Source: Stemphylium vesicarium
Lineage: Eukaryota > Ascomycota > Dothideomycetes > Pleosporales > Pleosporaceae
Direction: 5' to 3'
Assembly: GCA_004380135.1 (NCBI GenBank)
Contig: QXCR01000119.1
Span: forward strand, 27,844-91,843
Length of the DNA stretch: 64,000 nucleotides
Position 1 is the first letter of the stretch. Each line of letters begins with the position of its first letter. The position numbers and the translations under genes are program-made. Shown here piece after piece: positions 22,011 through 33,329 of this stretch. A model generated the notes under the pieces. The model was not told the DNA's origin, did not search any database, and worked only from the letters and a program-made list of their open reading frames with translations.

Positions 22011-22285
22011 CACTCTCATGCACTTGCAGCTTCCGGTTTTTGTAAGCAGGCGACTTTTAATCCTAGGCTAAGCCTCTTTCGATTAATGGTGATGTTACCT
22101 AAATGGTACTAGCAGTCATTAGCAGTGCCATGGGTCAGTTGTCTCCTCGATATTCTGACCAATCAAAGTAAGATATCTACAGAGTCTAAGCCTTTTCTAA
22201 GCAAGCGCATACGGGCGAATCAATGTCCCTTGCGGAATGACAACTGAGCCGCGTGTGCAAAGCGGAAGCTGCAAGTGCAGGTGTC
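22011..22285. mobile_element. MITE, TIR CACTCTCATGCACTTGCAGC
   Basis: Left end CACTCTCATGCACTTGCAGC after TA (22009-22010); right end GCGGAAGCTGCAAGTGCAG, slightly degraded. Same family as 43613, 44659, 50567, 57201 and 57480. Confidence 0.85.
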
Positions 22286-22300
22286 AGATTAGATGAGATA

Positions 22301-22558
22301 CACTGGTTTGCACGATTGGCTTCCGGTTTTGTGTGACGCAAAATACACACACAACAGGGGTCCCTAGCACTAAGCGAGGACTTTGCTTAAGAGAGAAGTT
22401 AGCATCGCATTAGTTGACAAATCATCTGGCTTTGTACACTTTGTCTGCGTGTGCGCTAAGCTTGTAGGAGTAAGAGGAGAGCTTAGCGTGACAGGGACCC
22501 ATGTCGGTTGAATTGTGTGAGCATTGTCAGAACCGGAAGCCAATTGTGCATGTCAGTG
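22301..22558. mobile_element. MITE, TIR CACTGACATGCACAATTGGC
   Basis: Flanked by TA (22299-22300 and 22559-22560), with ends CACTGGTTTGCACGATTGGC and GCCAATTGTGCATGTCAGTG. Same family as 32055-32324 and 43895-44164. It lies 16 bp from the preceding MITE. Confidence 0.88.
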
Positions 22559-23239
22559 TATATCATGGAATTGATCGTTGTGCATTCTGTCTGTTCTTGA
22601 TGCTGCTATCACGATGTATATGCTCTCGTGCAAGTAAGACCGAAGTAGGATCGAGGCGGGTTGGCCAACATGGCTGTAATCGACACCGATACTAAACTGC
22701 CTGCTGGATGGCCTTCTTTCTGACAGCAACACCTGCTATCTGACAGCAGGAGAGTGTAAAGGGCAGTACGATCTTCTGCGTCGCAAACGCATTTCACGTT
22801 GGGTAGAGCTTGATAACCAAAATCAATGGCTTCGACATCTTCAAACATAACATCCTTGCTAGACTAATACCTGGACAGTAAGAAATTCTTCATCACGCTA
22901 CACAGATGTGTCATTACTCCAAGCTTTCCACGCATCACATCACAACGGCTTCCCTTCTCTCGGCGAAATTCAACCGACCAAGACGGTTGCATTCCATGTG
23001 TCCCAAATCCAAAAGTAATGCTTATCCTGCTCGCCGCTTGCAGCGGCGGAATAACCCCAAGCTCCGTCACCTTTGCAGTCACGGAGATTGAAATTACTAC
23101 ATGAAAATTGCTAAGGCAGTGTTAGTCAGCGGGAGGTCTCTTACGTATTAGGATTCCAGGCATCAGAATGTACTGCGACGAGAGTTGGAGCTGGGTCTTT
23201 TCACACTTGTACCATCTGCCGTCACGATCCTGAACATAT
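22559..23239. other. Interval, probably decayed pogo sequence
   Basis: No motif can be assigned in any frame, but the conserved transposase C-terminal region follows directly on the plus strand. The upstream part of that element may be here, mutated beyond recognition. Confidence 0.3.
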
Positions 23240-23965
23240 GACACTGCCTCAGTCAGGATGTGCTAGGGGTTGGATTGTTTAACGACTATAGCCTCGCGCA
23301 TGGTTTTGTCCACGCCAGTCATATTACGTCTAGTTTACCTCGCAGGGCTCACAAGAGGCAATTGCCTGTGTGGTCCTCTTGAATTAATGCGGCAACTACG
23401 AAAACTTATCAAGAAGCTACAATGCCGCGAAACGTTCAAGCGCCTCGATCTCCTCAACCAAAGGAAAAATATTCTTGACGGCTTTGGAACACACGAGACC
23501 TTTGAGATATCGAAGTACTGTTCTGCAAACAACATCATCCTGTGTCATCTTCCCTCTTATACGTCTCACAAGCTTCAACCTTGCGATGTTGCTGCATTTG
23601 GCCAACTGCAGACGGCTTACCGCGACCAGGCGAACAATTGGAGCGAGGAGGTGTCGACACATCGGCAAGGAGCATTTTACCTATCTACACAAGTCTGCAA
23701 GGGAGCGAGCGTTCACGCCGATGAATATCAAGGCTGGATTTACTGCAAGTGGTTTGTTTCCGTTCAATCCAGAGAGTACTCAGACCTGTGCCAAAACCTC
23801 CGACTATACCAAATCTTATAGTAACCAACGAAGCACCTTGTCAAGAAGATGAGGTGCTGCAAACGCCTGTAACACCAGTATCAGCAGAGGTACTATGTAG
23901 GATAAGTCTTAGCGATCTTGCCGTTCGCGCAGAGAAACTACTAGAGTACATCTTCTTCGTATAAA
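23240..23965 (+). pseudogene. Fot1/pogo transposase C-terminal half, frameshifted
   Basis: One frame has I-L-D-G-F-G-T-H-E-T-F-E-I (second catalytic aspartate) and L-P-S-Y-T-S-H-K-L-Q-P-C-D-V (third catalytic aspartate region). A second frame continues F-T-P-M-N-I-K-A-G-F-T-A-S-G-L-F-P-F-N-P, and a third has S-L-S-D-L near the end. At least two frameshifts. Confidence 0.82.
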
Positions 23966-24844
23966 GTTAACCTTCGAAACCTGCGGTCTTTATCTCTAGT
24001 ATCTAGGCTTCGTATCTGCCACTTCGACTGCTCCATAAATATGCGACATTGCGAATAAACAAGGGGTTACTAGTAGAGTGTTGATGAAGGTCCAGACAAA
24101 AAAGTATCTCGTTACCTAGAGAAGCACCTTACATTAGGATGTACTGAATACATCTTCTGTCTGGAACATGCTCAACTTACTTCAACATGCGTTAAGGTTA
24201 TTACTCACAGATTTTCCAGTCAGGTTGTCATTTGGTATTAGCATAGTCATGAAGCTGCACAGCCACATCGCCCTAGCCTCTTAGGCTAGAGTGAATTACA
24301 CGCTACCTGTGGGTATAACATTCTTTCGTTACGGAACGCTCGGCCGGACTGCGGTTCGTCTCGTGCCGGAGCTGTACATACTTCTGCAGCACTCTCTTCC
24401 ATAGCAGAAACATACCAATACCAGAATACAACAAGAACCAGAGGTTACTCTTATCACCCATACGATCGCACAAAGGCCTACCAACACTGATCAGTGATTG
24501 CATGGCAGTCACAGACAGTTAGGTTAGAAGAGACTGATCCTGTAACCCGCGCGTTCCTTAGTCACCTATATCAGCGGCGGAGTTCCTTGTGCTAAGTTCA
24601 CTATTAGGTGTATCAGGCGTCTTGTTCTGCTTGAGACCGACCGTGCCAGCCGTATCAGAGCGTTCCAAGACGCAGTCCATACACGCACCGACCCGCATCT
24701 GGTCGCGCTTGACCCGTGTAAAACCCAAGACCAACGACGAGTCCCCGACGAATACAGCCAGCAAGGCACACGTTAACAACAACCCAAGACTACCGACGCA
24801 TCCCTGGCGAACGCAGCCAGCACAGCACGCGTCAACAACAACAA
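23966..24844. other. Interval without a gene; imperfect tandem near 24740-24845
   Basis: No coding signature. Near 24740-24845 a unit of about 57 bp containing GCCAGCA…CACACGTTAACAACAAC appears twice imperfectly. Confidence 0.35.
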
Positions 24845-25016
24845 ATGGCGGACGAAACGGCTAGCAGCAATAGAGCATGCACACTCACACGGAAGGAACT
24901 GCTAGGAACCATCAACCTGAAGGCATTTAAGGGGTTTGTAGGTAGGAGTCAAAGGATGAGTATACTAAGTAGTATTGAAGTAAAACGAATCCTTAAGGGA
25001 CTCGAAGGGAGCTCTA

Positions 25017-25158
25017 AGGTCCCTCCCTGTGTGCCGGAAAACCCTGTGTGACGGAATCAGCCAACCAGATACATCATCGTGTCGGGAAAGATGCCATTCG
25101 TGTCCTCTCATTGGCTGTTTCCGGCACATAAGGTTTTCCGGCACACAGGGAGGGACCT
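25017..25158. mobile_element. 142-bp MITE, TIR AGGTCCCTCCCTGTGTGCCGG
   Basis: Ends AGGTCCCTCCCTGTGTGCC / GGCACACAGGGAGGGACCT, with TA on both sides (25015-25016 and 25159-25160). It interrupts a short plus-strand frame starting ATGGCGGACGAAACGG (24845) of unknown family. Confidence 0.9.
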
Positions 25159-25375
25159 TACTAAGGGTATATATACAGGACCCCACGTGACCCGAGGCCG
25201 GCCCGATGGGTCTCCGGGGGCTCTGCGCTGTGAGGAACCCAAATGAGCGTGACAAGGCACGAGGGTAGCGTTACATTGATCCAGAGATCTGGGACAATGG
25301 AATCGAAGCCTGAAACAACGAGTTAGACACAACTGCAGCAACAAGGATTATACTCGATGAAATGGAAAGCCTAAT

Positions 25376-25789
25376 TAGTATAACAAATCTCACGAGACAC
25401 ACAGCTGTGTCTTATTGGTAGATTCGGCCACACCATGTTTTCCTTCACATAGTGAGGGATGTTACCCTCGAACTCTTAGGGTTGTTGTGATACCATGCCT
25501 GGTCGTGGTGCTTTGCTTCAAGAATAAGGAATGGGGAAATCGACTATCCCATAGCGTTGATGTCAGGCACGGTGATGTACCGTAGCCCTCTAGCTTAGTT
25601 GGCGATGGCTGCGTTCTGCAGCGGCCCCACTTCCAGGCTTCCGCATGTTGACCGTTGCTGAAAGGTCTGCGCAGGCAGAACAGCCGCGCTATCCCTCGTT
25701 CTGCAGACATGCAGATGCACGGCACAGCTGCTTGCAGAAACCAGCCTACGCTTGTCTGCGCTACGACGTGAAAGGAAGGATAGCGGATA
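25376..25789 (+). repeat. Unclassified dispersed repeat, copy 1 of 3
   Basis: Collinear with 31968-32836 and partly with 44263-44580. This copy lacks the MITE that splits copy 2 and so shows its empty site (TA 25463-25464). It ends at the TA where a 195-bp MITE begins. Confidence 0.75.
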
Positions 25790-25984
25790 CAGTAATTAGC
25801 GATTACGGCTTCACCCCTACAGGCAGCATTTCAACAGTCTGGTCATCATCAGATGGAGAAAGGACCAATCTCATCAACTGTTCTGCGGCAAACATCATAT
25901 CGCTAATCCATTTACGGAAGGTGGGACTGTTCAAAACCGTTGCGCACCTTCGTATAGGGGTGAAGCCGCAAACGCTAATGACTG
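25790..25984. mobile_element. 195-bp MITE of the CAGTNNTTAGCGATTGCGGC family
   Basis: Ends CAGTAATTAGCGATTACGGC / GCCGCAAACGCTAATGACTG between TA dinucleotides. Relatives are at 43168-43360, 51090-51282 and 58065-58606. Confidence 0.88.
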
Positions 25985-26615
25985 TACGAAAAGCAAAACG
26001 GAGAACAAGACTTCAGCGGCCAGAACCGAAGCCATGGGGGCATCCGTGGCGCTGATGCATTGGCTGGGAACAAAGAAACCGTAAGCGCGCCCCGCCGTGC
26101 CTTTAAGAAACCAAAAAAGGCACAACAAGCCATGAATGCTGAGCATCACGCATGCTGCTTACATTTGTTCCTGTTGGCGTCCCGGCTTCCACACAAGTTT
26201 GGCTTATCGCTATGCTTAGTAAAGTCAGTGGTCGTACGAGAACGCCCTGAATGCGCTAGCTCGGTTGGGTCTCGTAAGCCTCTATTTACTGCTCTACTAT
26301 AATACCTTGCATATTTAGCTATCGTGGGTGGCTCTACGGCATCATTTTGGCAGCCTCGCTTAGAAGGACCGATACAATAGATCCTAAAGGCATTGTCTTG
26401 CTGTTCGCGGATAGATTAGTTTGGTTTCCAGGCAGCACATGTGCTGATCCAAGGGTAAGTGAAGGCTTGTGAGCAAAGGCTCGTGATGGGGGAGCTGTGA
26501 CAAGGATGATATTATCGCGTCACGTGACTGCGTGTCTTAGCGCGGGCATGCAAATCCGCCGCCACTCTCTGATGCCCCTGCCTACCCCCCTCATCATCGC
26601 GATGCGCCTCCCACC
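25985..26615. other. Upstream region of the gene at 26616
   Basis: No gene or repeat identified. The start codon of the next gene sits in a CACCATG context. Confidence 0.35.
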
Positions 26616-28688
26616 ATGCCGCCCCCGCCACAAAGAATCGCGCAGACTTCAACCGAGCTCAAGAAGCAGGACAAGAAAAATGGGCCACGGCTCAACGAGC
26701 GACAGCAAAAGCAGCTGGAGCGCGAGGCCGAGTTGGAGCAGCGCGCCGCCCGCGCTTGTGAAGCCGAAGAGCGTCGCAAAGCCGCCAAGAAGAAGCGCGA
26801 CGAGAAGGAGGCAAAGGAGGCGGCGGCAAGGAAACAGATTGGCGTCGGACTGGCGACACAAATGATTGGGTACAGTCACACCCAGGCGCAGCTGAAGAAT
26901 GGCATGGAGGCATTTTTGGGGTTGAAGAAGAAAAAGGATGATGAGAAGCGCCGGAAGGATTTGGAACTCACCAAAAGGATGGAGGAGATTGTCGAGAACA
27001 TGGAGAAGGAGCCTTGGGATGACGACGACGAAGAAGTTGAACTCGAGCTGCCCGAGTCCAAGTCATCTCTTGGTGAGCAATGGGCTGACGAGGACTTGGA
27101 TGACGACTCCCTTCTCGAAGCACATGACTTGATCATGTCAGACCCCGTTGTAGAGCCCCAAACGATCATACAGCCGCCTCCCGCGCCCGCCGCCCTTGTT
27201 ACGCTTCCTCGCCCCGCCCCACCGAGTCCACCGAAACCGACTCCTGCCAAAGACGAGCCCGCCTTTACTCGCACCCACGGGCCCGTGAACAAAACAATCG
27301 AGGGTATCCTTAACAATCTGCCAGACCCGCTGATTGAGCTGCTTTCCAACGATATGTCATTGAAAGTATCCGACTGGGATCCCGCCCAAGGCTTGTTGCA
27401 CAAGCTGAATCCTATCGACCTACCATTCCACCGGCTGCGCGTCAAAGTCGGCTGCGTTGTAACTCTGCTCAGAGATCTGAATACGAGCAGCCAGCTTTCA
27501 AAGAGTCAACATCTCCGTATACTGCATTCTGAAAACGATCGGTTGGAATGTCTGGTCTTAGATGGGCAATTGCAAGGGACTAAGACGTTCCTTACTCGAG
27601 TACCCTTCTTCGCAAAGTACAAAAACTTGGATCAACATCCCTTCCAGCGCATACAGTTTCCCGTTCGTGTCGCCACCGATTACACGCCGTCTAGTCTACC
27701 GCGAGACACGTCACAGGCTGGCTTTAAATTGCCATCCATCCCTGGTCGAATCCCACCTGTAGCTCCACCTAAACACCTGGTCCCGGCGGCCACGAAAGCA
27801 AAGCCCCAGCCAAACCTGAACCCAAGCTTCAAGCTTCCTGGCCTCCCAGCGTCAAGGTCAAGCTCAACTATTTCCTCGAACACGACATCAGCCGCAGATC
27901 CACCGCAAGCAATAGCTCCACCTCCTGTTGACTGCTGGGATGACTTCCTGGAAAGCAGTACGCAAATTTCGCGTGAGCTTGCTTCAAAAACAATTTCCGA
28001 GGTTGCTAAGCCAAACAAGGTCTCTATTACTACCTCTCCTACGATAGTCGATTATCTTCCCCCAATGTCTACCCAGGATCTCGACTTCTCGCTCGGCGAT
28101 CTAGATGATGAACCCCGGCCTGATGTGTCCAAGGTGTCGGAGGCCCTGCCAGTTTCATTTCCGCCAAAGACTGCGTCTACACCACTCTTAGAGAAGGTAA
28201 CTCCTCAGCCGACACCGGAAGCCACCAAGGTAGTGCCTACATTGACAGCCGCGAGACCATCGAACGGACCATCGATTAGCGGATACATCCCGACGTCGGG
28301 TAATACACCAACACGCTCCTCTGCTACCGCAAATCGTAGCAGGCCTTTGGAGTCCACCAGGAAGATAGCCGGCAGATGTTTGAACCCAGGACCTTTCGCG
28401 ACCGGTCTTCACATTGAACTTGCCAAGCTTAGAGCTTCACAGCTGCCAAAGTCCATGTCCGGGCCCAGCGCTAAACGAAGAGCACCGCCAACTCCCTCGA
28501 GAATCCACACACCGCCAGCAAAGAAGCAGTGTACAGTCGACTCGCCCTCGGCCCCGCATGCGAATGTCGCTGCGAGTGCCGCACCTGACATAACATTTGA
28601 AGACTTTTTGATATCGACACAGGATGTGGCGTCTTTCTTCGACGACGATGACAATTTGAGCTTTGGGTCTCCACCGATTGCTGTATGA
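26616..28688 (+). CDS. Protein with coiled coil and a PIF1-like C-terminal module, no ATPase core
   Basis: A single 690-aa frame from ATG in context CACCATG. Residues 10-130 form a K/E/R-rich coiled coil, followed by an acidic patch and a proline-rich linker. Residues about 230-350 read like the region after the last helicase motifs of PIF1/Helitron helicases: L-P-D-P-L-I-E-L-L-S, then L-P-F-H-R-L-R-V-K-V-G-C-V-V-T-L-L-R-D-L-N, then V-L-D-G-Q-L-Q-G and R-I-Q-F-P-V-R-V. No Walker A or DEAD-like box occurs in the frame. The C-terminal half is disordered with three S-T-Q motifs (D-F-L-E-S-S-T-Q; P-M-S-T-Q-D-L; D-F-L-I-S-T-Q-D) and an acidic end. A DNA-maintenance role is inference; no name assigned. 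Confidence 0.7.
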   Translation: MPPPPQRIAQTSTELKKQDKKNGPRLNERQQKQLEREAELEQRAARACEAEERRKAAKKKRDEKEAKEAAARKQIGVGLATQMIGYSHTQAQLKNGMEAFLGLKKKKDDEKRRKDLELTKRMEEIVENMEKEPWDDDDEEVELELPESKSSLGEQWADEDLDDDSLLEAHDLIMSDPVVEPQTIIQPPPAPAALVTLPRPAPPSPPKPTPAKDEPAFTRTHGPVNKTIEGILNNLPDPLIELLSNDMSLKVSDWDPAQGLLHKLNPIDLPFHRLRVKVGCVVTLLRDLNTSSQLSKSQHLRILHSENDRLECLVLDGQLQGTKTFLTRVPFFAKYKNLDQHPFQRIQFPVRVATDYTPSSLPRDTSQAGFKLPSIPGRIPPVAPPKHLVPAATKAKPQPNLNPSFKLPGLPASRSSSTISSNTTSAADPPQAIAPPPVDCWDDFLESSTQISRELASKTISEVAKPNKVSITTSPTIVDYLPPMSTQDLDFSLGDLDDEPRPDVSKVSEALPVSFPPKTASTPLLEKVTPQPTPEATKVVPTLTAARPSNGPSISGYIPTSGNTPTRSSATANRSRPLESTRKIAGRCLNPGPFATGLHIELAKLRASQLPKSMSGPSAKRRAPPTPSRIHTPPAKKQCTVDSPSAPHANVAASAAPDITFEDFLISTQDVASFFDDDDNLSFGSPPIAV

Positions 28689-29639
28689 GTAACGGCTTTC
28701 TGACATGGGTTTGGATGCCACGTTGGTTTTGGAGTCATGGTTTTGGATATGATACCCTTTTCTTTAGTTCAGCAGGCAGAATATAAAGCTCCGTAGCTCC
28801 GACGTAACCTGACTGGCCTCGCTGTGCAGTTGATGTGCCGTTGCCCGTTGTGAACATGCTGGAGTAGCGGCTTGGCGTTGTCAGATGTGACTTCCGTCGT
28901 GGCTGCGCCCCACAGCTCTCTCCGACTACACTGCATACGTTTCGCTCGTTTGGCCATCCTTCATGCTATTGTCTCTTCTCCGTTTCTCAGACTACCATCA
29001 ATTTTCGCTATGAGCCGATCGGTTGACTCCTGTTAGGGATTGCGTATAGGAAGAATTAAAGGATTAAACTGAGGTTCTATTGTATGTTGCTATGAACAAT
29101 GTATATAGTAGGAAAGCGGTGAGGCGCAGAGCAGCGGTCAGGTGTACTACGTGGTACAGCAGTGGAGACATGAAACTGTGATACGTGATACAAGAGGAAA
29201 GACTCCAAAACCGTGACAACTCCTCTATCATGCTGGCCAGGGCCGATCGTGATACCGTGCCTGCCCCTACCGGTTCTAATTATGGGACGATGGTACATGA
29301 CGTATCTCACGTTCAGTGACCGGTCGACGTCCTGCAGGCAACGAGACGCGGTAAGCTTGCAAAGCATGAGTAGCTCCTGATTCGATGGTCGTAGTTACAC
29401 AACATGATGGGGGCCAGAATCCCGAGGCTGAGTGTCAGCCCCAGCTCCCCATCCATATCTTTCGATGCCCCCTTTTCAGATCACTCGATCTTTCTCGATA
29501 CATTGTATGAAATCTATCTAGTCATAACGTGCTTTACAAGCGAGCCGTCCATACAAGCGAGGCGTCCACCCCACCAACTTTGATCACCTTTAAAGCTCAA
29601 ATCAACTATGCCTTAACCTTAACAAGCTCCATTGCGCTT
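28689..29639. other. Interval without a recognised gene
   Basis: Small ORFs only. A TATA-rich patch near 29095 carries no recognised signal. Nothing resembling a transposon end was found. Confidence 0.35.
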
Positions 29640-30744
29640 ATCTGAAGCTGATATACAGCTTACTATATCATCTCTTAATAGACACCAGCTTCAGACCAAG
29701 AGAGCTGCCGCTCGAGCGTTTAATGTCCCTCGAATGACGCTACGCGACTGACGCGTTGGCAAGCCTCCGCGACGCGATTGCCAGCCCAACTCGAAGAAGC
29801 TCACCCAGCTGGAAGAGGAGGCTTTTGTTGGCTATATAATTGACTTAGATCAACGTGGATTTGCGCCTACGTACGCAGCTGTATGCGATATAGCTGATAA
29901 GCTGTTAGCTGCGCGCGGTGCAGGTCAGGTTGGCGTCCACTGGGCGCGCAACTTTGTCAAGCGTATAGACAGTCTCACGACGCGTTTCAATCGAGCGTAC
30001 GATAGGCAGAGGGCCCTGTGTGAGGATCCAGCGATAATCAGGCCATGGTTTGAGCTCGTCGAGCAGATGAAGGCCAAGTACGGCATCTGCGATGAGGACG
30101 TCTACAACTTTGACGAGGCTGGCTTTATGATAGGCAAGATCACGACTCAGCTCGTCGTGATAGCGTCGGAGAGGAAAGGCAGGCCAAAAGCTATCCAGCC
30201 TAATAACCGCGAGTGGGTGACGGCGATCGCTGCAATCAACGCTGCTGGCTGGTCAGTTCCGCCGTTCCTTATATTCGCTGGCCAGCATCATCTATCTGGT
30301 ACGAGGAAGCAGAGATCCCACGCGACTCGGCGACCGCAGTCAGTGACAACGGCTGGTCGAACAACGAGCTAGGAGTAGAGTGGCTGAAGCACTTTAACGC
30401 TCACACAAAGACTCGCGTCGTTGGCGCGCGTCGCCTGCTTGTCCTTGACGGTTATGAGAGCCACCACTCTCTTGAGTTTCAAAAGCTCTGCAGGGAGAAC
30501 AATATCTACACGCTCTGCATGCCACCCCACTCATCTCACCTACTTCAGCCTCTTGACGTTGGCTGCTTATCGCCGTTAAAGCGCGCGTACAGCCGTGAGG
30601 TTGAGGCTTTGATCTGACACCACATCAACAACACCACTAAGCTCGAGTTTCTGCCAGCCTTCAAGGCAGCGCTTGACCAATCGTTTACGTCAACCAATAT
30701 GTGCTCTGCCTTCCGTGGCGCAGGGCTTGTTCCTCTCCAGCCAG
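29640..30744 (+). pseudogene. Fot1/pogo-like transposase, nearly full length, three lesions
   Basis: N-terminal HTH (A-A-R-A-F-N-V-P-R-M-T-L-R-D), HTH_Tc5 part (W-A-R-N-F-V-K-R-I-D) and DDE_1 core with Y-N-F-D-E-A-G-F-M-I-G, S-D-N-G-W and V-L-D-G-Y-E-S-H, then H-S-S-H-L-L-Q-P-L-D-V-G. Broken by a TGA after L-R-D, a frameshift near 30297 and a TGA near 30615. The 3' end coincides with the start of an LTR at 30745. Confidence 0.9.
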
Positions 30745-30978
30745 TGTGAACGGTCTGTAGGCACTGTATTCCAGCTCCCTAACCCAGATGCTATTTACAG
30801 TCGAGATGAAGGGAAAGAGAGAAGGTGACTGCCATATCATGTTGTTTGTGTTCGCGCACGGTCCACGCACTGCTAAGGCAAGATGAGGGACCGCTGCCGA
30901 GGCAAGGTAAGGGACAGAAGGGAAGGAAGCGACTAGGCCAGCAGCCTAGTCATGTGACCTTGGGCTCAGCCCGTTACA
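30745..30978 (+). mobile_element. Solo LTR, TGTGAACGGTC…CCGTTACA
   Basis: 234 bp with TG…CA ends, inserted at the end of the pogo coding region. An inverted, truncated relative lies at 40920-41134 and shares GATGCTATTTACAGTCGAGA. Flanks GCCAG and GACAT do not match, so no TSD is claimed. Confidence 0.65.
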
Positions 30979-31287
30979 GACATGCGCGAGCACAAGTGGC
31001 TCCCATTTCTCGGACTGTTCCCTGAACGTGGCGCAACGAACGGAGCCGGAGAACCACACAGCAATATTGTTAGTAGGCGCATGTTAAGACAGACCGAGTG
31101 TTCTTAGGTTTTGCTGAAAAGGCATTGTGCACGAGTTCCTGCATCACCGAACGTTCCCCGTCCCCTCACTTTGAAGATCCCTCCGCCCACCGAGAGTAAG
31201 CGCGCCTGCTCCGAATCTTACCACAATAGATACACATCGCGACAGCCTTGTGAGGCGCGAGCGACTTGATGTTGAAAGCTTATAGTA

Positions 31288-31422
31288 TTTGTTCGAGGGT
31301 ACAGGTCACATGTGTACCTCTTTAGGACTAGCGTCTGTTCAGCTCGTTCCTTCTATATAGCCCGTTCTGATAGCTCACAACAACAAAGAAGTTCGCATCT
31401 CATGAGCACATTTCATCATATA
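31288..31422 (+). repeat. Dispersed repeat, second copy of 987-1122
   Basis: Nearly identical to 987-1122, including GTTCGAGGGTACAGGTCACA and the CTATATAG box. Confidence 0.65.
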
Positions 31423-31439
31423 TACGTTTAGCTTGTTGT

Positions 31440-31755
31440 TGTAAGGGGCTAGCTCTAGGAGCACTCAAGGAGTAGATAGCCGATGGCAAGGCCAGGTATA
31501 CAGTGGTTGTATTCGATGAGGAGCTATCGGTCTATCTACGCTGGTGTTTATCTACCCGTCCGATAAACATCGGTCCGAGGTGGTCTGAGCGTCTATCGGA
31601 CGCGTCCACCGAGTTTCCATCGAGGAGCTCTACCGAAGGGTGTTCAGCCTGTTACAATTGTTCGCTTAACATCTCAAAGCCTCTAGAGGGCCGAGGAGGA
31701 AGCTCCGAAGGTTCCACCGAGGATCACCATAGCATCCGGACTCTAGCCCGTTACA
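31440..31755 (+). mobile_element. Probable LTR, TGTAAGGGGC…CCGTTACA
   Basis: Begins TGTAAGGGGCTAG and ends CTAGCCCGTTACA. The same start motif recurs in a fragment near 39313. No matching flanking 5-mers (GTTGT and GTAAT), so assignment rests on TG…CA ends and the shared CCGTTACA terminus. Confidence 0.5.
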
Positions 31756-31767
31756 GTAATGTCTATC

Positions 31768-31914
31768 TGTCGCAGGCCAAGCGCTGTCGGAAACCTTGTT
31801 ACTAATAACGCCGCGATGACCTTTATATATGCTCAGCTAGGATGCTACATTCAATACAATATGCACTCTTTCCTGATTTTTCTGTCCACAATACCCGCAC
31901 CCTACCGTGCGACA
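31768..31914 (+). mobile_element. Solo LTR of the 15-kb Copia family, TSD CTATC
   Basis: 147 bp, TGTCGCAGGCC…CGTGCGACA, similar along its length to the LTR at 15249-15398. Perfect 5-bp duplication CTATC at 31763-31767 and 31915-31919. Confidence 0.92.
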
Positions 31915-31967
31915 CTATCTCTGTGCGAGGGAAAACCTGCTGTGTCGCAAATAGCCAATAGAAGCTC

Positions 31968-32836
31968 TAGTATAACAAATTTCACGACACACCGCTGTGT
32001 CTTATTGGTAGATTCGGCCACACCATGTTTTCCTTCACATAATGAGGGATGTTACACTCACTTGCACAATTGGCTTCCGGTTCTAACACAGCTCACACAT
32101 TTGAACTGACATGGGTTCTGTCATGCCGAGCGTTGTTCTTACCTCTATGGGCTTAGCATATTTGAAGAAACACTGCGCAAGGAAGATGATCTAGCTCGAT
32201 TATAGTGTAAGCGACCGGGCTAAGCCTAAAAACGTAAGCATAGTGCTTGGCGCAGCAAGGGTGTCCTGTCTGCGCAAAGGTTGTAAGCTGTGTCAGAACC
32301 GGAAGCCAATTGTGCAAGTGAGTGTACCCTCGAACTCTTAGGGCTGTTATAATACCATGCCTGGTCGTGGTGCTTTGCTTCAAGGATAAGGAATGGGGAA
32401 ATCGACTATCCCATAGCGTTGATGTCAGGCACGGTGATGTACCGTAGCCCTCTAATTAGCTTAGTTGGCGATGGCTGCGTTCTGCAGCAGCCCCACTTCC
32501 AGGCTTCCGCATGTTGACCGTTGCAGAAAGGCCTGCGCAGGCAGAACAGCCGCGCTATCCCTCGTTCTGCAGATGCACGGCACAGCTGCTTGCAGAAACC
32601 AGCCTACGCTTGTCTGCGCTACGACGTGAAAGGAAGGAGAGCGGATAAGCACAGTTCGCTTGGATGCGAAACGCCCTGCCCCTGGTCCGCGCCCAACCCC
32701 GCCTAGAAAGCGTTGGTGAGCAGACGCGCCACTGCGGCACAGTTCTTGTCATGACAGCCTTGCGCTGACCCGACGGATCCTTTAAACTGCTTACGCTGAC
32801 CCACTTGTCTGGGCATCGTCAGCAGCTTTGCTGCCC
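31968..32836 (+). repeat. Unclassified dispersed repeat, copy 2 of 3, with nested MITE
   Basis: Collinear with 25376-25789, then extends to 32836 where it matches 44263-44580 (shared GACGGATCCTTTAAACTGCT). A 270-bp MITE (32055-32324) splits it. No coding capacity recognised. Confidence 0.75.
32055..32324. mobile_element. 270-bp MITE, TIR CACTCACTTGCACAATTGGC, TA TSD
   Basis: Flanked by TA at 32053-32054 and 32325-32326. The copy at 25463 reads straight through the same site with a single TA, so insertion and duplication are directly visible. Confidence 0.93.
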
Positions 32837-33078
32837 AATCTCGGGCCTCTCTAAACTGAGACCGGGGTCTTGATACTGCATGTCAGCCGAGCGGTGCAGG
32901 TACCATTGCAAGGCGCCTGCGCACGGCTTACCTTGCGAGGTGGTGTGTGACAACCGAGCTACCTGCGCTGATTGGCTGTCCGCGTCCACAGCCATGCAGA
33001 CCTCGATTCGCACGCACGTACCTACATACCCATCATTAGTTGCATCACAACATTGACATTTCTGATGCAGAATCGGTA

Positions 33079-33225
33079 CAGTACTTTGCAAAACCGCCCT
33101 CACCCTTTGCGCAAGCAACAATTCTGTAACACCCCTGTTAGCCTAGGGTAACCCTTGCTAGCCTGGGCCAATCGTAGGGTACTGAGATCTACTAGCTCTA
33201 AGCGAGCTAGCTTGCAATCATAATA
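33079..33225. mobile_element. Partial TIR element, family of 720
   Basis: Starts after TA with CAGTACTTTGCAAAACCGCC and continues to GAGCTAGCTTGCAATC. The same interior is found inverted at 39657-39798. The other TIR is missing. Confidence 0.7.
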
Positions 33226-33329
33226 CACGTGCAAGTCACAAGTTGTGATTTTCGTCTGACCTTAGCAGCATGTCCTCAAGCGTACACTCTAAATCAGCGT
33301 CTGCTTACTGTACTGTACCTCCTACTGTT

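Noticed and set aside
30745..30978. Target duplication for the LTR in the pogo gene
   Set aside because: Flanking 5-mers GCCAG and GACAT differ; no TSD claimed.
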